The translations under genes and the position numbers were made by a program. DNA of 64,000 bases from Baylisascaris procyonis (lineage: Eukaryota > Nematoda > Chromadorea > Rhabditida > Ascarididae), in the NCBI GenBank assembly GCA_037389465.1, contig JAZARR010000123.1:566501-630500 (forward strand), in the 5' to 3' direction. The notes under the pieces are model-generated. The model was not told where the DNA came from. It saw nothing but the letters and a program-made list of their open reading frames with translations, and ran no database searches. This document shows positions 12,888-25,300 of this stretch, piece after piece; the first letter of the stretch is position 1; each line of letters starts with the position of its first letter.

Positions 12888-13862
12888 AACTAAGGCAGTA
12901 TTGTCCCCCAGAACGATATATCATCATTTTATCGCTGCTCCAAACATCAAAACCAATCGTTAAGCAACTTTCGAAAATATACCATTGCCGTATCGAAACT
13001 ATAGAAACCATTTGATATTAGAAGCCATATGATATTTATTGGATTATAGCTTATAAATATTTACTACGAAAAACTCCACATAATTTATTTTGAAGCCTCA
13101 CATAGTAAAAATCAAAATTGTTCCTTTTCCTAATACTAAAATTCTCATAGTGAAAGTGAAAAAAAGACTTTTCTTTTAGTAAGCAATAAGAAACAAAATC
13201 CGAACGTATAGGCGAAAAGCTGTTTTCGGCATTTCGTCGTTCGGCTTTATTTACGGCATTTCGATAATTGGTGCGCGAAAATTTTGACAATATGTGCGAG
13301 CGAAAAAAATTGGGGTATTTTTGGAACGCAACGCTATCCACATTGATTTTTGAGAGCAATGAATATGTCGCCAGTGATCATCCCCGATAAATTATAGCAG
13401 AGCAACAACTTTATAAATGCAGTAACTAGAGAAACACTCGATGACCATGTTTAAAGATTATTTACATATTATTTATAAAACGATATTTACATATTGTTTA
13501 TAAAATAAATAATAATTAAAGAGCTATAAGTTGTGATCAAGAATAACACATTAAAACTTAATATTGTATCAATGTAAAAAATATTTGAAATACTTATGAA
13601 CATCCACGCATAAAATTTCCTCATTATTGAATATCAGTTGCACTTGGAGAAAAAACTAATTTGAAAAACTTAAGTTGCCACGTGGAAACTGTGAATAAAA
13701 GTGATGGCCAATTATTTTTGAATACATAAAAGATAGGAATTCTTAGACAACGAATGATTATTTCTAGTTTTTCAACGATCGTCTATTGATGAGTTTTGTG
13801 TTATCGTTAAGATAACTCTATAAGATAACTCGATTTGCTAATTGGCTATAAAATGTCGAATT

Positions 13863-13898
13863 GGTGGAGGAGGGGTGGGGGAGGGGGTGGGGTGGGAA
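13863..13898 (+). repeat. G-tract
   Basis: Four or more runs of G (GGGG, GGGGG, GGGGG, GGGG, GGG) within about 35 bases fit the G-quadruplex pattern. Confidence 0.7.
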
Positions 13899-15058
13899 TA
13901 AAGAGGAAGAGGCATTTGAAGCAAAATCAAAGGCACATTTGTGGCGACCACTTTGATAATATTATGCGCTTAAATTTCACCATATAAAAACTGAATCGTT
14001 TTAAAGGAACTCCAAAATTTTTTGTATATGGATATTTATAACCGCAAGAAAATAGCGAATGCTTTTTTAGAAAATCTCCATTTCATTAGAATAAAAATAT
14101 TAGTAATTAATAGAAGAAAAGAAAAAAAAAAGTGAATGAAAAATTGTTTGATCGAGTGAAAAAGAAAAAAAGAAAACGATCACAATTGCTCACTGATGAA
14201 GATTAAAACCACAATAATTATAAACGTATTAGAAACGATCAATATGCGATGAGGACACAACAAATCTACACATCACAATTGTTTGTATCATTCATTGTCG
14301 CATGGTGATGATTTCGTCGATAAAACTTATTGCACACTAAAAATACTTTCTGAACGAATACTTCAAATCTCAAAATAATTAACAACTAATATTGTTACAC
14401 TCTAAAGTTAACCACAACAATTTAAGTGAGGATAGCTAAGCCATTGCGCGTTTATTCCTCCTTTGCCTAGCATTTTTTTATAAAAACTTCTTAGAGACCA
14501 CTAATATAATATAGGTGGAGAAATGGACGGGGTTGGGGGGAAGGGGAGAGGAGTGGGGAAGGGGAATGGGAGTTGTATGCAGTGGTTTAGATAACAAATG
14601 CAGAGCTTCACAGACAGGTTGTAGAAATAACGCAGATGGAAAGGGAATGCGCACTGCTGAAAAGGCAATTCATGCGAATAGAGGATGGAAAATGACTAAG
14701 CGACTATTTTTTTTCAAATGGGGTTTCGTGCGACAGTAATGTGTGAATATTTGCATAGACATAGACAATTCGATTTTTTCTATGAGAAAAAAAATCGCGC
14801 TCTTTAATGAACTGAATTAGTCGAATTAAAAGTCGATCTTCATTTCTGACAAATTTGACGATTATCCCAAAAACTTTTCCCTCCCTCTTTCCAACTCTCT
14901 CCTCCCTAACCCTCCCCCTCCCCCCACTACCTTCTTCCTTCTTCCATTACTCCTCCTCTGCAAAGCATGGGCGATTACTTTGCGCTTTTCCCTCATTTCT
15001 TGAATTTTTTGGAAAAATTCGAAGTTCTATTTGAAGGCAGTCATAATTGAACATTAAA

Positions 15059-15350
15059 TTAGCAGTGATCAACGCAATTCCGTCTGAGGGCCAAAATTTG
15101 GGATTTTCTTTCTCCTGATTCGTTAGACCACGGACGTCCGCCGCTTAGGTGCATGCTTACCTCTAGCCTTTCCTTCAAAGTTAGTGACAGCAGTTTTATC
15201 AGTCTAGAATCCGGTGGTGGCGTGGAGGAGTGCTCACGCCATTGTCTGGCAACATCGGCGAAGTTCTGCTGTACATTCATACTAAAGCTTCAACATTAAA
15301 ATGTGTTCTTATAGTGACGGGCCGATAGAACTCACTGCATCTTGAAAGTT
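15059..15350 (-). pseudogene. Second mariner-family fragment (5' part only)
   Basis: The minus strand reads MNVQQNFADVARQWREHS and then DSRLIKLLSL. This aligns with the 5' part of the relic at 5513-5840, both in protein (DYRVIKAV and SQIL match DSRLIKLL and SQIL) and in the DNA upstream of the ATG. Both copies share the same 5' edge, near 5828 and near 15345, so it probably marks the element's terminus. Only about 290 bp are left; the catalytic part is absent. Confidence 0.65.
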
Positions 15351-15451
15351 AAGAATTTTTTAACCATCAAAAAAAGCTGCCACAAAACGCAAAAGCGGAA
15401 CGGAGATAACGATCGCAGAACAACGCACTGTTATTTCTGGGTCCCCCTACG

Positions 15452-15452
<1 letters not shown>

Positions 15453-15541
<89 letters not shown>
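15453..15541. repeat. (TA)n microsatellite
   Basis: An uninterrupted TA run of about 89 bases. Overlapping Tyr-Ile frames on both strands are artefacts of it. Confidence 0.97.
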
Positions 15542-15543
<2 letters not shown>

Positions 15544-16852
15544 TCAGATACTTCTTATGATATCTATCCTCCGTTACGGTCATGCGAAATTTTTTGTAAT
15601 CCCAGTAGCGAGTGAAGACTGCATTTTTCAATATGAATGTGACGTTAGTTAACTGTTCACAAAGATGACTATGATAAGTTGAAGAATCTTCATTAACGAC
15701 CACCTTAAACAATAAGAAGAAAAGTGAATAAAAGAATGAGAAGCAAAAAAAAAAAGAAGCAAAGAGTCGAAGCGATGTTAGTGGTGGAGGGTGAATGCCA
15801 TAAAAGGATGCAATGAGTCAGGAAGTGAGCAATGATGAGTATAAGGCGACGACACGACAAAAGGACTCGCTGATTCACTAATGCTTACATTACAGCATAC
15901 ACATCTGTTAGCGTTTCCACAAAAAAAAAAAAAAAACACTTTCAATGCGACATTCATAATGAAAGCAACGAAACGACACCTGTTGGATAAACCAATTCAA
16001 ATCGTTATTCATATGTCTACAAATTATTTGCAATTTCTCTACAAAATATTATACCTTTAGCATATATTAATAAAAATACAAGACATATTAGAATTACAGC
16101 CTTAATATGATAATCATCAAAAAATCGATATTTATTTATATTTTCTATTGAGATTTTTTTTAAAAAAGATTGAAGTATGTTCGTCTGTAAATCCTTTTTA
16201 ATTTAGGTCATCACGGTAGGAAATATTGTTCTAAGTGTTTTTGTAGGAAGAATTGGTTCTTCAGATTCAATAAATAAGAAAAATTTCAGATAAAGCAATG
16301 TTGTTTGCTTGCTAAAGCATTTCATCGTTAACATTCGTATTATAAAATTATCGTATTGGTCATGAAAATTGGATATCACATTGTGAGAAAAAAACGACTA
16401 TTTGCCAACATATTAATTGCACTGTTTATGTTGATGCGTGTATGAACAGAGAATAGCTGGGGTGGGGGGAGGGGTGAATTATGCTAAAATATGATGCATC
16501 ATATTACCATGATTGCGGTATCTTCCATCACTTGAATGAAGCTTCTCCATTCTCCACATCTCTCCAACCTCCTCCCACTCCTCTTCCATCGATCAAATCT
16601 GGCAATTCGACCAGCATATATCACAAAAAAATAAAATAAATTCTTGCAGCAGTAGTTAAATCTACAAAGCATTTGTATAGAACAATGTGAAAACATTATC
16701 CGGCCACTATCAAACACTGTTTCGGGCAGTCGCCATACAACTTAGAATGCTGTCTTTTCGTTATACAAATATAAATGTGTTGTTATCAACTTCTGCGTTT
16801 CTTATCTTTCTATCGCAAATGCCAACTTCTGAAACTAAAAGTGCACACCAAA

Positions 16853-16855
<3 letters not shown>

Positions 16856-16912
<57 letters not shown>
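16856..16912. repeat. (TA)n microsatellite
   Basis: An uninterrupted TA run of about 57 bases. Confidence 0.97.
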
Positions 16913-16916
<4 letters not shown>

Positions 16917-17794
16917 TTTGCTCCACCAAATATCACCCGAATTTTTCAAAATTTTATCCTAATCGCCAATATTCATCTCCTCAAATTTTCCGAATTTACA
17001 CCAGAAGTACAAAAAGAAAGGTTTTGGCGGATATAGAAATAGTAGTGGTATGCGGTATATTTACCAGGTATCACTGATCAAAATGAGCATTGAAGTGAAT
17101 TTTGAAAGAAATTAATTCAGACAACAGCAAAAAAAGAGTAAAAACGATATAAAAACAAATAAATAACAAAGAAATGACACTTTTGGAAAGCAATAGAGCA
17201 TTATATTGAAATACTGAAAGCAGTGTGTCATACGATGAATGCATCCAGCACTATTTTTTAAAAATCGAATAAAATTCACTCTATCTAATCGAAAAATTAA
17301 TCAATCAATATGTTAATTATGATTATTTGACACTAAACAGATTAGATGCAAATTTTGATTGTAGAGGTTTGCCAGTATTTTATTTATTTATTTATTTAAA
17401 TTTACTTTTTTATTTTATTATATTTCAACGTCCCGAGATGGGAAAATATACGAAAATATGTCAGCATGAATAACAAAAAGGAGAAAAACTTTCACAAAGC
17501 TATAATTTAGGCGATTAGACATTCAATACATAAAAGCAGCATGAGTGTGTAGATCAAGACAACTCAGTTGCAAACTTAAAAGCTAAAGGAATGGATACAT
17601 CAAAGATTTCAACATGAAGAAGATTCCGATTCCTACAACAAGAAATTGTAAACTATTTTACTGAGGAACACAACGATCATAGTTGAAAATAGATTATTTC
17701 ATTCAAATTCATTTATTTACTTCTTTTTAAGGGAATATCTCAAAAAAGGGGGTCGGAATTCATATACTTGAGAAGTCATAAAGAATATACTTAC

Positions 17795-17833
17795 CATCGG
17801 GTACGCTAAATTTGCGTTTCAGATTGTTTAACA
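17795..17833 (-). other. Orphan 39-bp candidate exon
   Basis: A strong acceptor (TTTATATTGCAG) and a near-consensus donor (G|GTAAGTAT) enclose 39 bases. One frame reads LNNLKRKFSVPDG, a basic/Ser phrase typical of real protein. Partner exons were not found within several kilobases either side, so the gene, if it exists, has very long introns. Confidence 0.35.
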
Positions 17834-18507
17834 CTGCAATATAAAATATATTTATGCAAAATGTAACAATATAAATAAGTATATACATTTCTCTTTGCAT
17901 TTATTCAATGAGTATAGATCTCATATACATAAAACTGATATACATTAATAGAATTCATGCAAAATAATGCATTATTCATATATAAGGATATAGCGTATGA
18001 ATAAATAGGGCTAGCTATAGATAACTATTCTTACAAGCTCATGTTTTATTAACTTTCTGATATCCATCCATATTTTATAACCGTTCGATACTATCGAAAG
18101 ATTGCTATTCATCTAATAAAGCTCTAAATTGAAATATAAAAGAATTTGAAAAATAAAGATAGAACGAAGCAATTAAATGAATGCAGCATTTAAATTAAAG
18201 TCAAATAAGAGAGGGAAATTAGCCTAAAACTCGTTATTTGTCATCAAATTAGAACGCGAAAAATGAGCGTCGACTTCAGCGAATGCAAGCAAACGTCAAC
18301 AATGCAAAATGCAAAAGAGGCGATGCCTCAATATTTCTAGAAGATGATCTTTGATCTATAAAATAATTGAAAATTGCTCGACTAACATCTTTTGCTCTAA
18401 TACAACAATGGAAATTTTTAGTCAATACTAATTTAATCGTTAATCAAATTAAAACACTGTGTGAAGTTATGCATGCATATAGCTAATCATTGAACTTTGC
18501 ATTGATT

Positions 18508-18686
18508 TGCAATCAATTCTCTACAATAAAATTGCAATTGTGTGCAATCAGTTCTACATGATAAATTTGCATTAGCGTGCAAACAATTCTATACCAATAA
18601 AATCGCCTATTGTGCAATCATTTCAATACCCTAGTAACGCATTCATTCGTATGCAGACAATTCTGCATACCAAGTTATTGCAACCT
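18508..18686. repeat. 35-bp degenerate minisatellite, five units
   Basis: Units start at 18508, 18543, 18578, 18613 and 18652, each opening TGCA(A/G)(T/A)CA. The spacing is 35, 35, 35 and 39 bases. A shared core of ATTCTA..CAATAAAAT is visible in the first three units, and divergence increases toward the right end. Confidence 0.75.
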
Positions 18687-18794
18687 TATACCGTAATACT
18701 GCATCTTGCACTATTTCGTACTACGATATCAACTTTTAAAACCTATACAACATGCCACATCAAACTATAAAGTACGACATCAGCTTACAGTGTA

Positions 18795-18970
18795 CAACTA
18801 TTGCGGGATGGGCACACTGACCACTCTGCCGAAGAAATTCGAAGTTTGCCGCAGATGCACGGCGACCAGCGGCGCCCCCATGGGATTGGCGAATGTTGGA
18901 ATATGGCTATATTTCGCCATCGCCGAAGCGAGCTTCATACAGCTGCTAAGCTCAAAGAATTTCAATTCCC
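18795..18970. repeat. GC-rich island, probable dispersed repeat
   Basis: GC content rises sharply here (for example CGACCAGCGGCGCCCCCATG) against an AT-rich background. Three frames are open across it, including one on the minus strand, as expected of GC-rich non-coding sequence. It follows the minisatellite by about 100 bp. It looks like a transposon-derived or structured repeat unit rather than an exon. Confidence 0.4.
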
Positions 18971-21377
18971 TTACCAAAGCTTAGAAAATTGAAATGTTTT
19001 CGGCATAGTTGTCAATTGCTAGAGATTGGCAACCGAAAGGAGTATAATTATCGGGCACTAATGTCGCGTAAATAAAAACCTCAAATGCATCAGAAATTGT
19101 CATATCACATCAACTCAATGCAATCTTTCTTCTTCTATTTTCATTCAAATAGGCTATAGGTTTAAATTGCCGATTGCTATCGCGTTTTTTTTTTTAGAAT
19201 TTCGAGTAGATGTGATCGTTAATTTAAATCTACGAGAAAATTCCAAACAAAAAAAAGTACAGAAAAAGTTTACTGCAAAATTCGCAAATAATAAAAATTG
19301 GCAATGAGGGGAATTCTGAAATTAAAAAGTATTTTAATTGCATTATGAATTAAAAATTGCTCTACGAAATACGATAGAGGCGTTGCACTCTTTAATATGG
19401 AGAGCTTCTCTTCCTCCTTCCGCTTTCGGTTTCCCTATGGCTCATTTTTATAACGATCTGACGTTAGGTTGATAGCGCCTGTAACTTTCTAGAATTACTT
19501 GCAAAATAAAAACTGTAATAGCAGAAAGCCGTAAGATGAATATGGAAAGCGCAATTATAAGGGTGGTTATATATCGGAGAATTTGAAATGCGATTAATTT
19601 TTGCATACATTACGATAGTATCGCAACGGCTCATGTTAATTAATGTTTGTGACCTTAGACGCATTAGTCGACCACTGATCTCCCTCGAGCTTTTCATGCC
19701 TTTCTATTTCGAAAACAACAACCATACTGTCAGAAAAGCTGCACTCTCCACCTTCATATAACCAGCTGGCTGGTTCGGTGCAATGCGGGTTACTTGCAAG
19801 GATTAACTTAAGCATTGCATCAGCAAAACCGTAGCTAATCTTCGAAGCCCTAATCAACCACACCTATATCGACCCCACCTTGATTAGCTTGCGATATTTA
19901 TGGTACTCAATGGCGGTTCACCTCATCAGCATATAGCTTGCTCACTATTTGATCTCTATCAAAGCTCCTACCAATATGCTTAACTGAAGACGATGTTTGC
20001 TTGCAAATAAATACCAAGGGAAATTTCTCTACTTTCAAAACCTTTTAATAGTATTGCTTATAGAAATGTCGCTTTTCCCCTCGTTTATTGCTTACTTATT
20101 CATGTTGGCATATTTGTTAACGAAATTGAGAACTCAACAAATATCCACTAATACCACATTCTAACCTATGATATTTCAATGGTTCTATAGGAAGCAAAAC
20201 CCCTTAACGTTTTTAAAATGCCTACCACGCGAACCTATAAGATGAAAATGGCCTTTGCTAAGGGAAACGGCTCCTCAAATCCTTATATTATACTAATCTA
20301 AGTTTATATTCAACAAAGCCATTATTCGCATAAATAGGTATACTTCATACCTTTGCCCAAACCATCGAGACGACGAATTAAACTCCTTCCCACACAAAAA
20401 GCACTTGGAAAAATTTGGTGAAAACACACGTTTCCAGACTTCCCATCTAGAAATAGGTTGGTCGATGCGCATTGCATACCGCCGTTGCAAGCATTCATTC
20501 ACTTGAAATTTCCTCATTTCCGCACCCTCTAACCATGAAACTTACTCTTCATAATAGATAATAATAATAAAATTAAATCATTTTCATACTTTTATTTCTT
20601 ATAGTTATATGAAATGAATGAGAAAATATTTGCACAAATTATGCGGAAATTCTCTTCTCGGGAATTTTATCAGAGAATTGAAATTTTATCAAAAATTTAT
20701 CAGAATTTATCAGAGAATTTATCGGACCAAAAACATTTTTTTTAGAAAAAAAAAACAAATAAATAACGTTTATTAATAATATATACATTTGAACGTGCCC
20801 ATTAAAGATAATACTTATTTGAGCTAATTATTTAAATATTTAATGCACAATTATTGAATACATATAAGAGGTGAATAGAACACTTCTTAATTGTGGAATA
20901 TTAAAAGAGAATCCATATTTACATGATAATTTAATCATCGAAAAGGTGTTTAATGCAATTACAATTCTACCGCGATCGACACCATTCAACACAATTTCAT
21001 TCTCTACTCTTTCACCATTAAACATAACTCTATTGCACTACACTATCAACATTTTTTTCAAGCTATAATTTCGAACATTTCACAACTTGAAACAGCAAAG
21101 CGGTGCTGGATTTAAGGAATTCTACTTAAAAAAAAAAAAACAAAAAACAAATAGATTCAAATATTTGTACACAGGTTTGTACCTTATAGGTATCTTTAAT
21201 TACCTCACATTTCCTTTAATTTTCTAAAATTCGGCATTACTTGTCAATCTTTTTCTTTTTTTTTAAATTTTACATTCAAACAATAAAATACAAAATGTGA
21301 GGCAATAAAATCTGTGACAAGAAAAAAAAAATCTCGCAAAAGTATATATCAAAATAGCTCAATAAAGCGCCATGTAA

Positions 21378-21411
21378 GGAGGGAGGGGAAGGGGGGGAGG
21401 GGGTGGGGAGG
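21378..21411 (+). repeat. G-tract
   Basis: A dense purine run with G-runs of 3 to 7 bases; G-quadruplex capable. Confidence 0.7.
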
Positions 21412-22301
21412 CAAAACCTTTGTACTTCACATTAATTATGCAATAAAATATTTCATCCAAAATTTCCGCTGGACCACCTACACACATAAACTTCATTTGT
21501 AGGGTAAGAAATAAGCGTGATGAAAAATGAAAATTTCGGATCAACAAAATCACTAAAATTGGCTTAAATTTTCAAGTAATATAAATTAGTAAAATTATAT
21601 TAAATAAGTGATTTTACATATTAAAGTAATCCTTAAAATGCGTCGCTCTCTTCAAGGCGCTTGCGAATTTACATATGACTCAACAATAATCATTTCTCAG
21701 AAAAAAACTTAAAATTTCTCAGCAATATATACATCTTATTATTATAATGTGCTGTCCAAAGACAGCAAAATATCAAAAATAAACGAGGAAAACGATCACA
21801 GAATATGATGACAAGGATATAAAAAAGTACTGTCTGCAAACGTTCGTCATACACATGTGACAATATCCCCCCGCCCCTCCCTCCCTCCCCTCCCCCACTG
21901 CCCACAAAAAACTGACGTATGACCCATATGTCAACTAAACAATCCTCGAAAAACACAAAAACGATAATATCAACAAAAGACCAAAGATCGGTACAAACAT
22001 CAACTTCGATCGCATAGTTTGCAGGCAGTATGACGAATAATATTAATAACAAATGCAAATATATATGTATATTTATATACATTTTTAAATACATCTATAA
22101 AATATGCAAATAGTCCGTCTCTATTCCATAAATGAACAACACTGATTAATCTAATAATAATCCACTACGCAAAATGTAAATATTTAAGTGAGAAAAGCTG
22201 TTCGAATAAATACAACGAAAATAATCATTTTTAAATGAATTAAATCGACATATCCGTACTATGCGACACGTTGAGTAAATATGGCGCCTGCCAATTATGC
22301 G

Positions 22302-25300
22302 TTAAATCATCGATTCAACAGGCAATATATCGGGTGGATATTCTCCGCCACTTTCGTTATCTGCAACAATCGCTAAATAAGCTTTGATAACTATTAAGGT
22401 AATCTTACAAGCATAAAAAGGCTGATCGAAGGAAGGAATTTATACAACCCTCGAAATGTTCGAAATTCCTTGTAGCTTATCATATATACTAACAATACTC
22501 CTCTTAAGATATCGTATATACATCCATATAACTTCGATGAAAGCGAAAGAACTAAGTATTCTTGTAAACCTTACCATACTCAGACTGCGGAGAATCAGGT
22601 CTGGAAAGATAGGTACTATTAGTAAGATCGGGCCAAACAGACATTACAGTAAGTGCCGGTTGACTACTGTAATGTCTCGGCACATACGAGTCCCTGACCG
22701 CTGAGTTTGCCACTGGAAGTAGCACCTCCATGCAATTGTCATCAAGATTCAATTCGCGCAGCACTCGAAGTCGAACCTTAAGAAACCATTCATTTTTTAA
22801 TATTCTTGGAGGCATGAAGAACCAATATTACTCGGTAAACGCATCACGTCAACTGAAACCTTCATGGGCTAAACATTTTCCAAGAATTTTAGGATACCTT
22901 TATTGGAAGAAACTTTTTACTGAGCCGGAAGCTATTCTTCTCACCTAAGCCTGTGAAGGTATAATTGCATCACCTAATGCTCCAAGCCCATGAAAACGAG
23001 TAATGACAGGAAAGCGGGAAGTACTAAACAGAAACGGGTTAACACTTCCCCTAAAACTCTAGAAAAGTAATGTTTGAGGCAAAGAGGAAGTGGTTCCTTG
23101 TAGAATGGGACATAAGATTTTATAATAAACCATGCATCAAAGAGTAAATAAATCAATTCTAACACAAAAAGTAATGTTGAATATACCTACCTCATCTGAT
23201 ATTATTACTTATCTTCAATAAAGAATAAATCCCGAGTCAATAAAAAATATTCACATACCTGCTCAACGGCAACATCTCTATGATGTGCGCATCCACAGGA
23301 AAATGCTTTTTTGATGAGTTCGCTTGCTCGCAGTGTCTCCACGATCCTCCTTTCCACCTATACACAACGTTTACATTCACAGGAAAGTGAATAATTTCAG
23401 ATGAGCACCGAAATATTTCAACAATAAAAAAGGCAGTTTTTGGCCCTTCATGGCCTAGGGCACTATATCAACGCTTAGGACAGCAAACCAGCGCATTATA
23501 AAACAAGTCAAGTGTCTCAACACAACGTCCACAAAAAAGATAGTTATTCGTCGACTTTTCGGAAAACAAGCGTTTTTCCTGAGGTCACACAACCCGAAGT
23601 TTTAAAGCAATACACTCCCAAATACCGCACAATATCTTATACTCTGTAAAGATTATTAATTAGTTACTCATCACAACAGCCGGAAAATACTGTTTCGTCT
23701 CATATTCACTAAATCAAGCGAAATCCTCATCACACCTACTCAATGCTGTCTTAATTCAAAATTCCCAAGTAGGTAACCACGCATTCCTCTCGTTCATATC
23801 TACAAGCAATTAAGAACTCCGGTAGTCTTTCCCCACCAAACGGAAATCTGGACCATATGGCTGACTTCACTGACAAAAATATAACCAACCAATGCTCTCA
23901 TTTGTTCGGATACGACTTCAGGCGTGAGATTAACAACATGCGCCCATGTAGACTCCAAAGCGATACGCATACGATCGCTCACAACGCCTCGCCTATATTC
24001 GGCCAATACATCCGCTCCGCTTCCACATAAGCGCCGCAGTTGAGAACGTGCCTCCTCAAATAGTACGAAACGGGTATCGGATCAGATCCAGGATTAAGGA
24101 CTACCCAAGCTAAATCACACCGAGGGATAGTTCCACAAGGCATAATCTTGGTAGGAAGCATTAAGTAAAGCCCTCAGTTAACCGCTCAAGAAGGAGCTTT
24201 GGATTCTCTCGCGATCACTATTACTTTTTGCGGTGCATGAACAAAAAGAAAGTATGAGCAGCTTGAAAAAGAATTCGGAAGTGGGCAAAGTGCAAAATTC
24301 ACCAAGCCCCAATGAGAAAATCGCAGCTACACATCTAACAATTTTTATAATACATTTGCGGCCCAAAAAACAAAACGCGATCTTAATTCATATCCCTTCT
24401 AAAACTTTAATATGGACGGCTCCTCAAATAGAAACGTCAAATTCGGCTGCCATTCGCTGATATTTCAAAAAAAAAGAAATTATAAAACGTGATGGATCCA
24501 GTAGATTTCCGACCACATACATTTATTCGGCCACAGATTCGCTTTATCCACTAATCCAGGAAATCAAATCCGAGAAATTCTTTCAATAACACGCTACTGC
24601 GCTCTTTATTTTCAGTAACCTTTCTACCTGAGCTAATGATATGAAGAAACAACATATAATATTCTCATATAATTACCGTAATATATGGTATTAGCAATCT
24701 TGGTCCCGCAGGATGCCGCCTTGGCACACTATGATCAAACCAATGTGCATCTGGGCTCACGTCTGGAGAACGACTATCTGGATAGCGTTGGCCTAGCAAG
24801 TCGGCATTTGGAGAACGATCCAACAAGCCACGCTTATATGCACTATTCAAACTCTGAAAAGACTCCCTAGTCAGATCCCTATTTAGAAGACAATTCCACA
24901 CTATGCATCGAAAATTTCATATATGGCCGGGCACTTAAACCGCCTAATGGTTTCTCAATATCTCCATTTCATGTAGAAAATATTATCTAAATTAGAAACT
25001 CTTTTCAGGATGCCATTCACAAGCGTTATCATAAGCCGTTCATTTTCAGCTGATCACATTTCCTTCTACTCGCCTTGCTTACCTGTGAAAATGTTTATCT
25101 GTTAGAATTGACAAAGTAATGCAATTGGCCATAAATTAATAATAAAATTCTCTGTTAGATCACAGTTCAACAAAAAAATTCATTCACTACCAACCAAAGC
25201 TTGGAAGAAATATGGGATAGTGAAGGCGTTTAGTCACGGCTTGCAAGCAACAACAGGGCCGAATATGTCCCTCAACTCCACGTCGCCTAGCCCTCCACCT

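Larger units (their letters stand above)
6724..15058. other. AT-rich gene desert
   Basis: No gene can be assembled here. It holds poly-T/poly-A runs, G-tracts (11264-11290, 13863-13898, 14517-14573), a TCTG-rich patch (10378-10436), a GC-rich palindromic island (about 9335-9440), a 36-bp tandem duplication (12816-12887) and one exon-like segment on the minus strand (8347-8398). A slightly GC-richer stretch at 7680-8200 has no recognisable product. The low-complexity Phe/Lys/Asn-rich open frames are consistent with chance. Confidence 0.6.
15351..22301. other. AT-rich intergenic region
   Basis: It contains two (TA)n microsatellites, a G-tract near 16458-16474, a possible minus-strand exon (17795-17833), the 35-bp minisatellite (18508-18686), a GC-rich island (about 18795-18970), a G-tract at 21378-21411 and a C-tract at 21868-21898. 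Minus-strand open frames near 19636-19863 and 20293-20517 have no splice context or recognisable family, so I do not call genes there. Confidence 0.6.

Noticed and set aside
15342..15712. Open frames of Tyr-Ile repeats on both strands
   Set aside because: They are translations of the (TA)n run; the same occurs at 16687-17077, 32731-32973 and 37248-37508.
18706..18992. Two overlapping plus-strand frames of 63 and 92 codons
   Set aside because: Plus and minus frames are open together across a GC-rich block, with no splice context or family; treated as a repeat island.
23800..24006. Read-through of BTBD7 exon 10 to a stop
   Set aside because: The frame is real up to about 23890, where a GT donor joins in phase to the next conserved exon; the extension is best read as intron.
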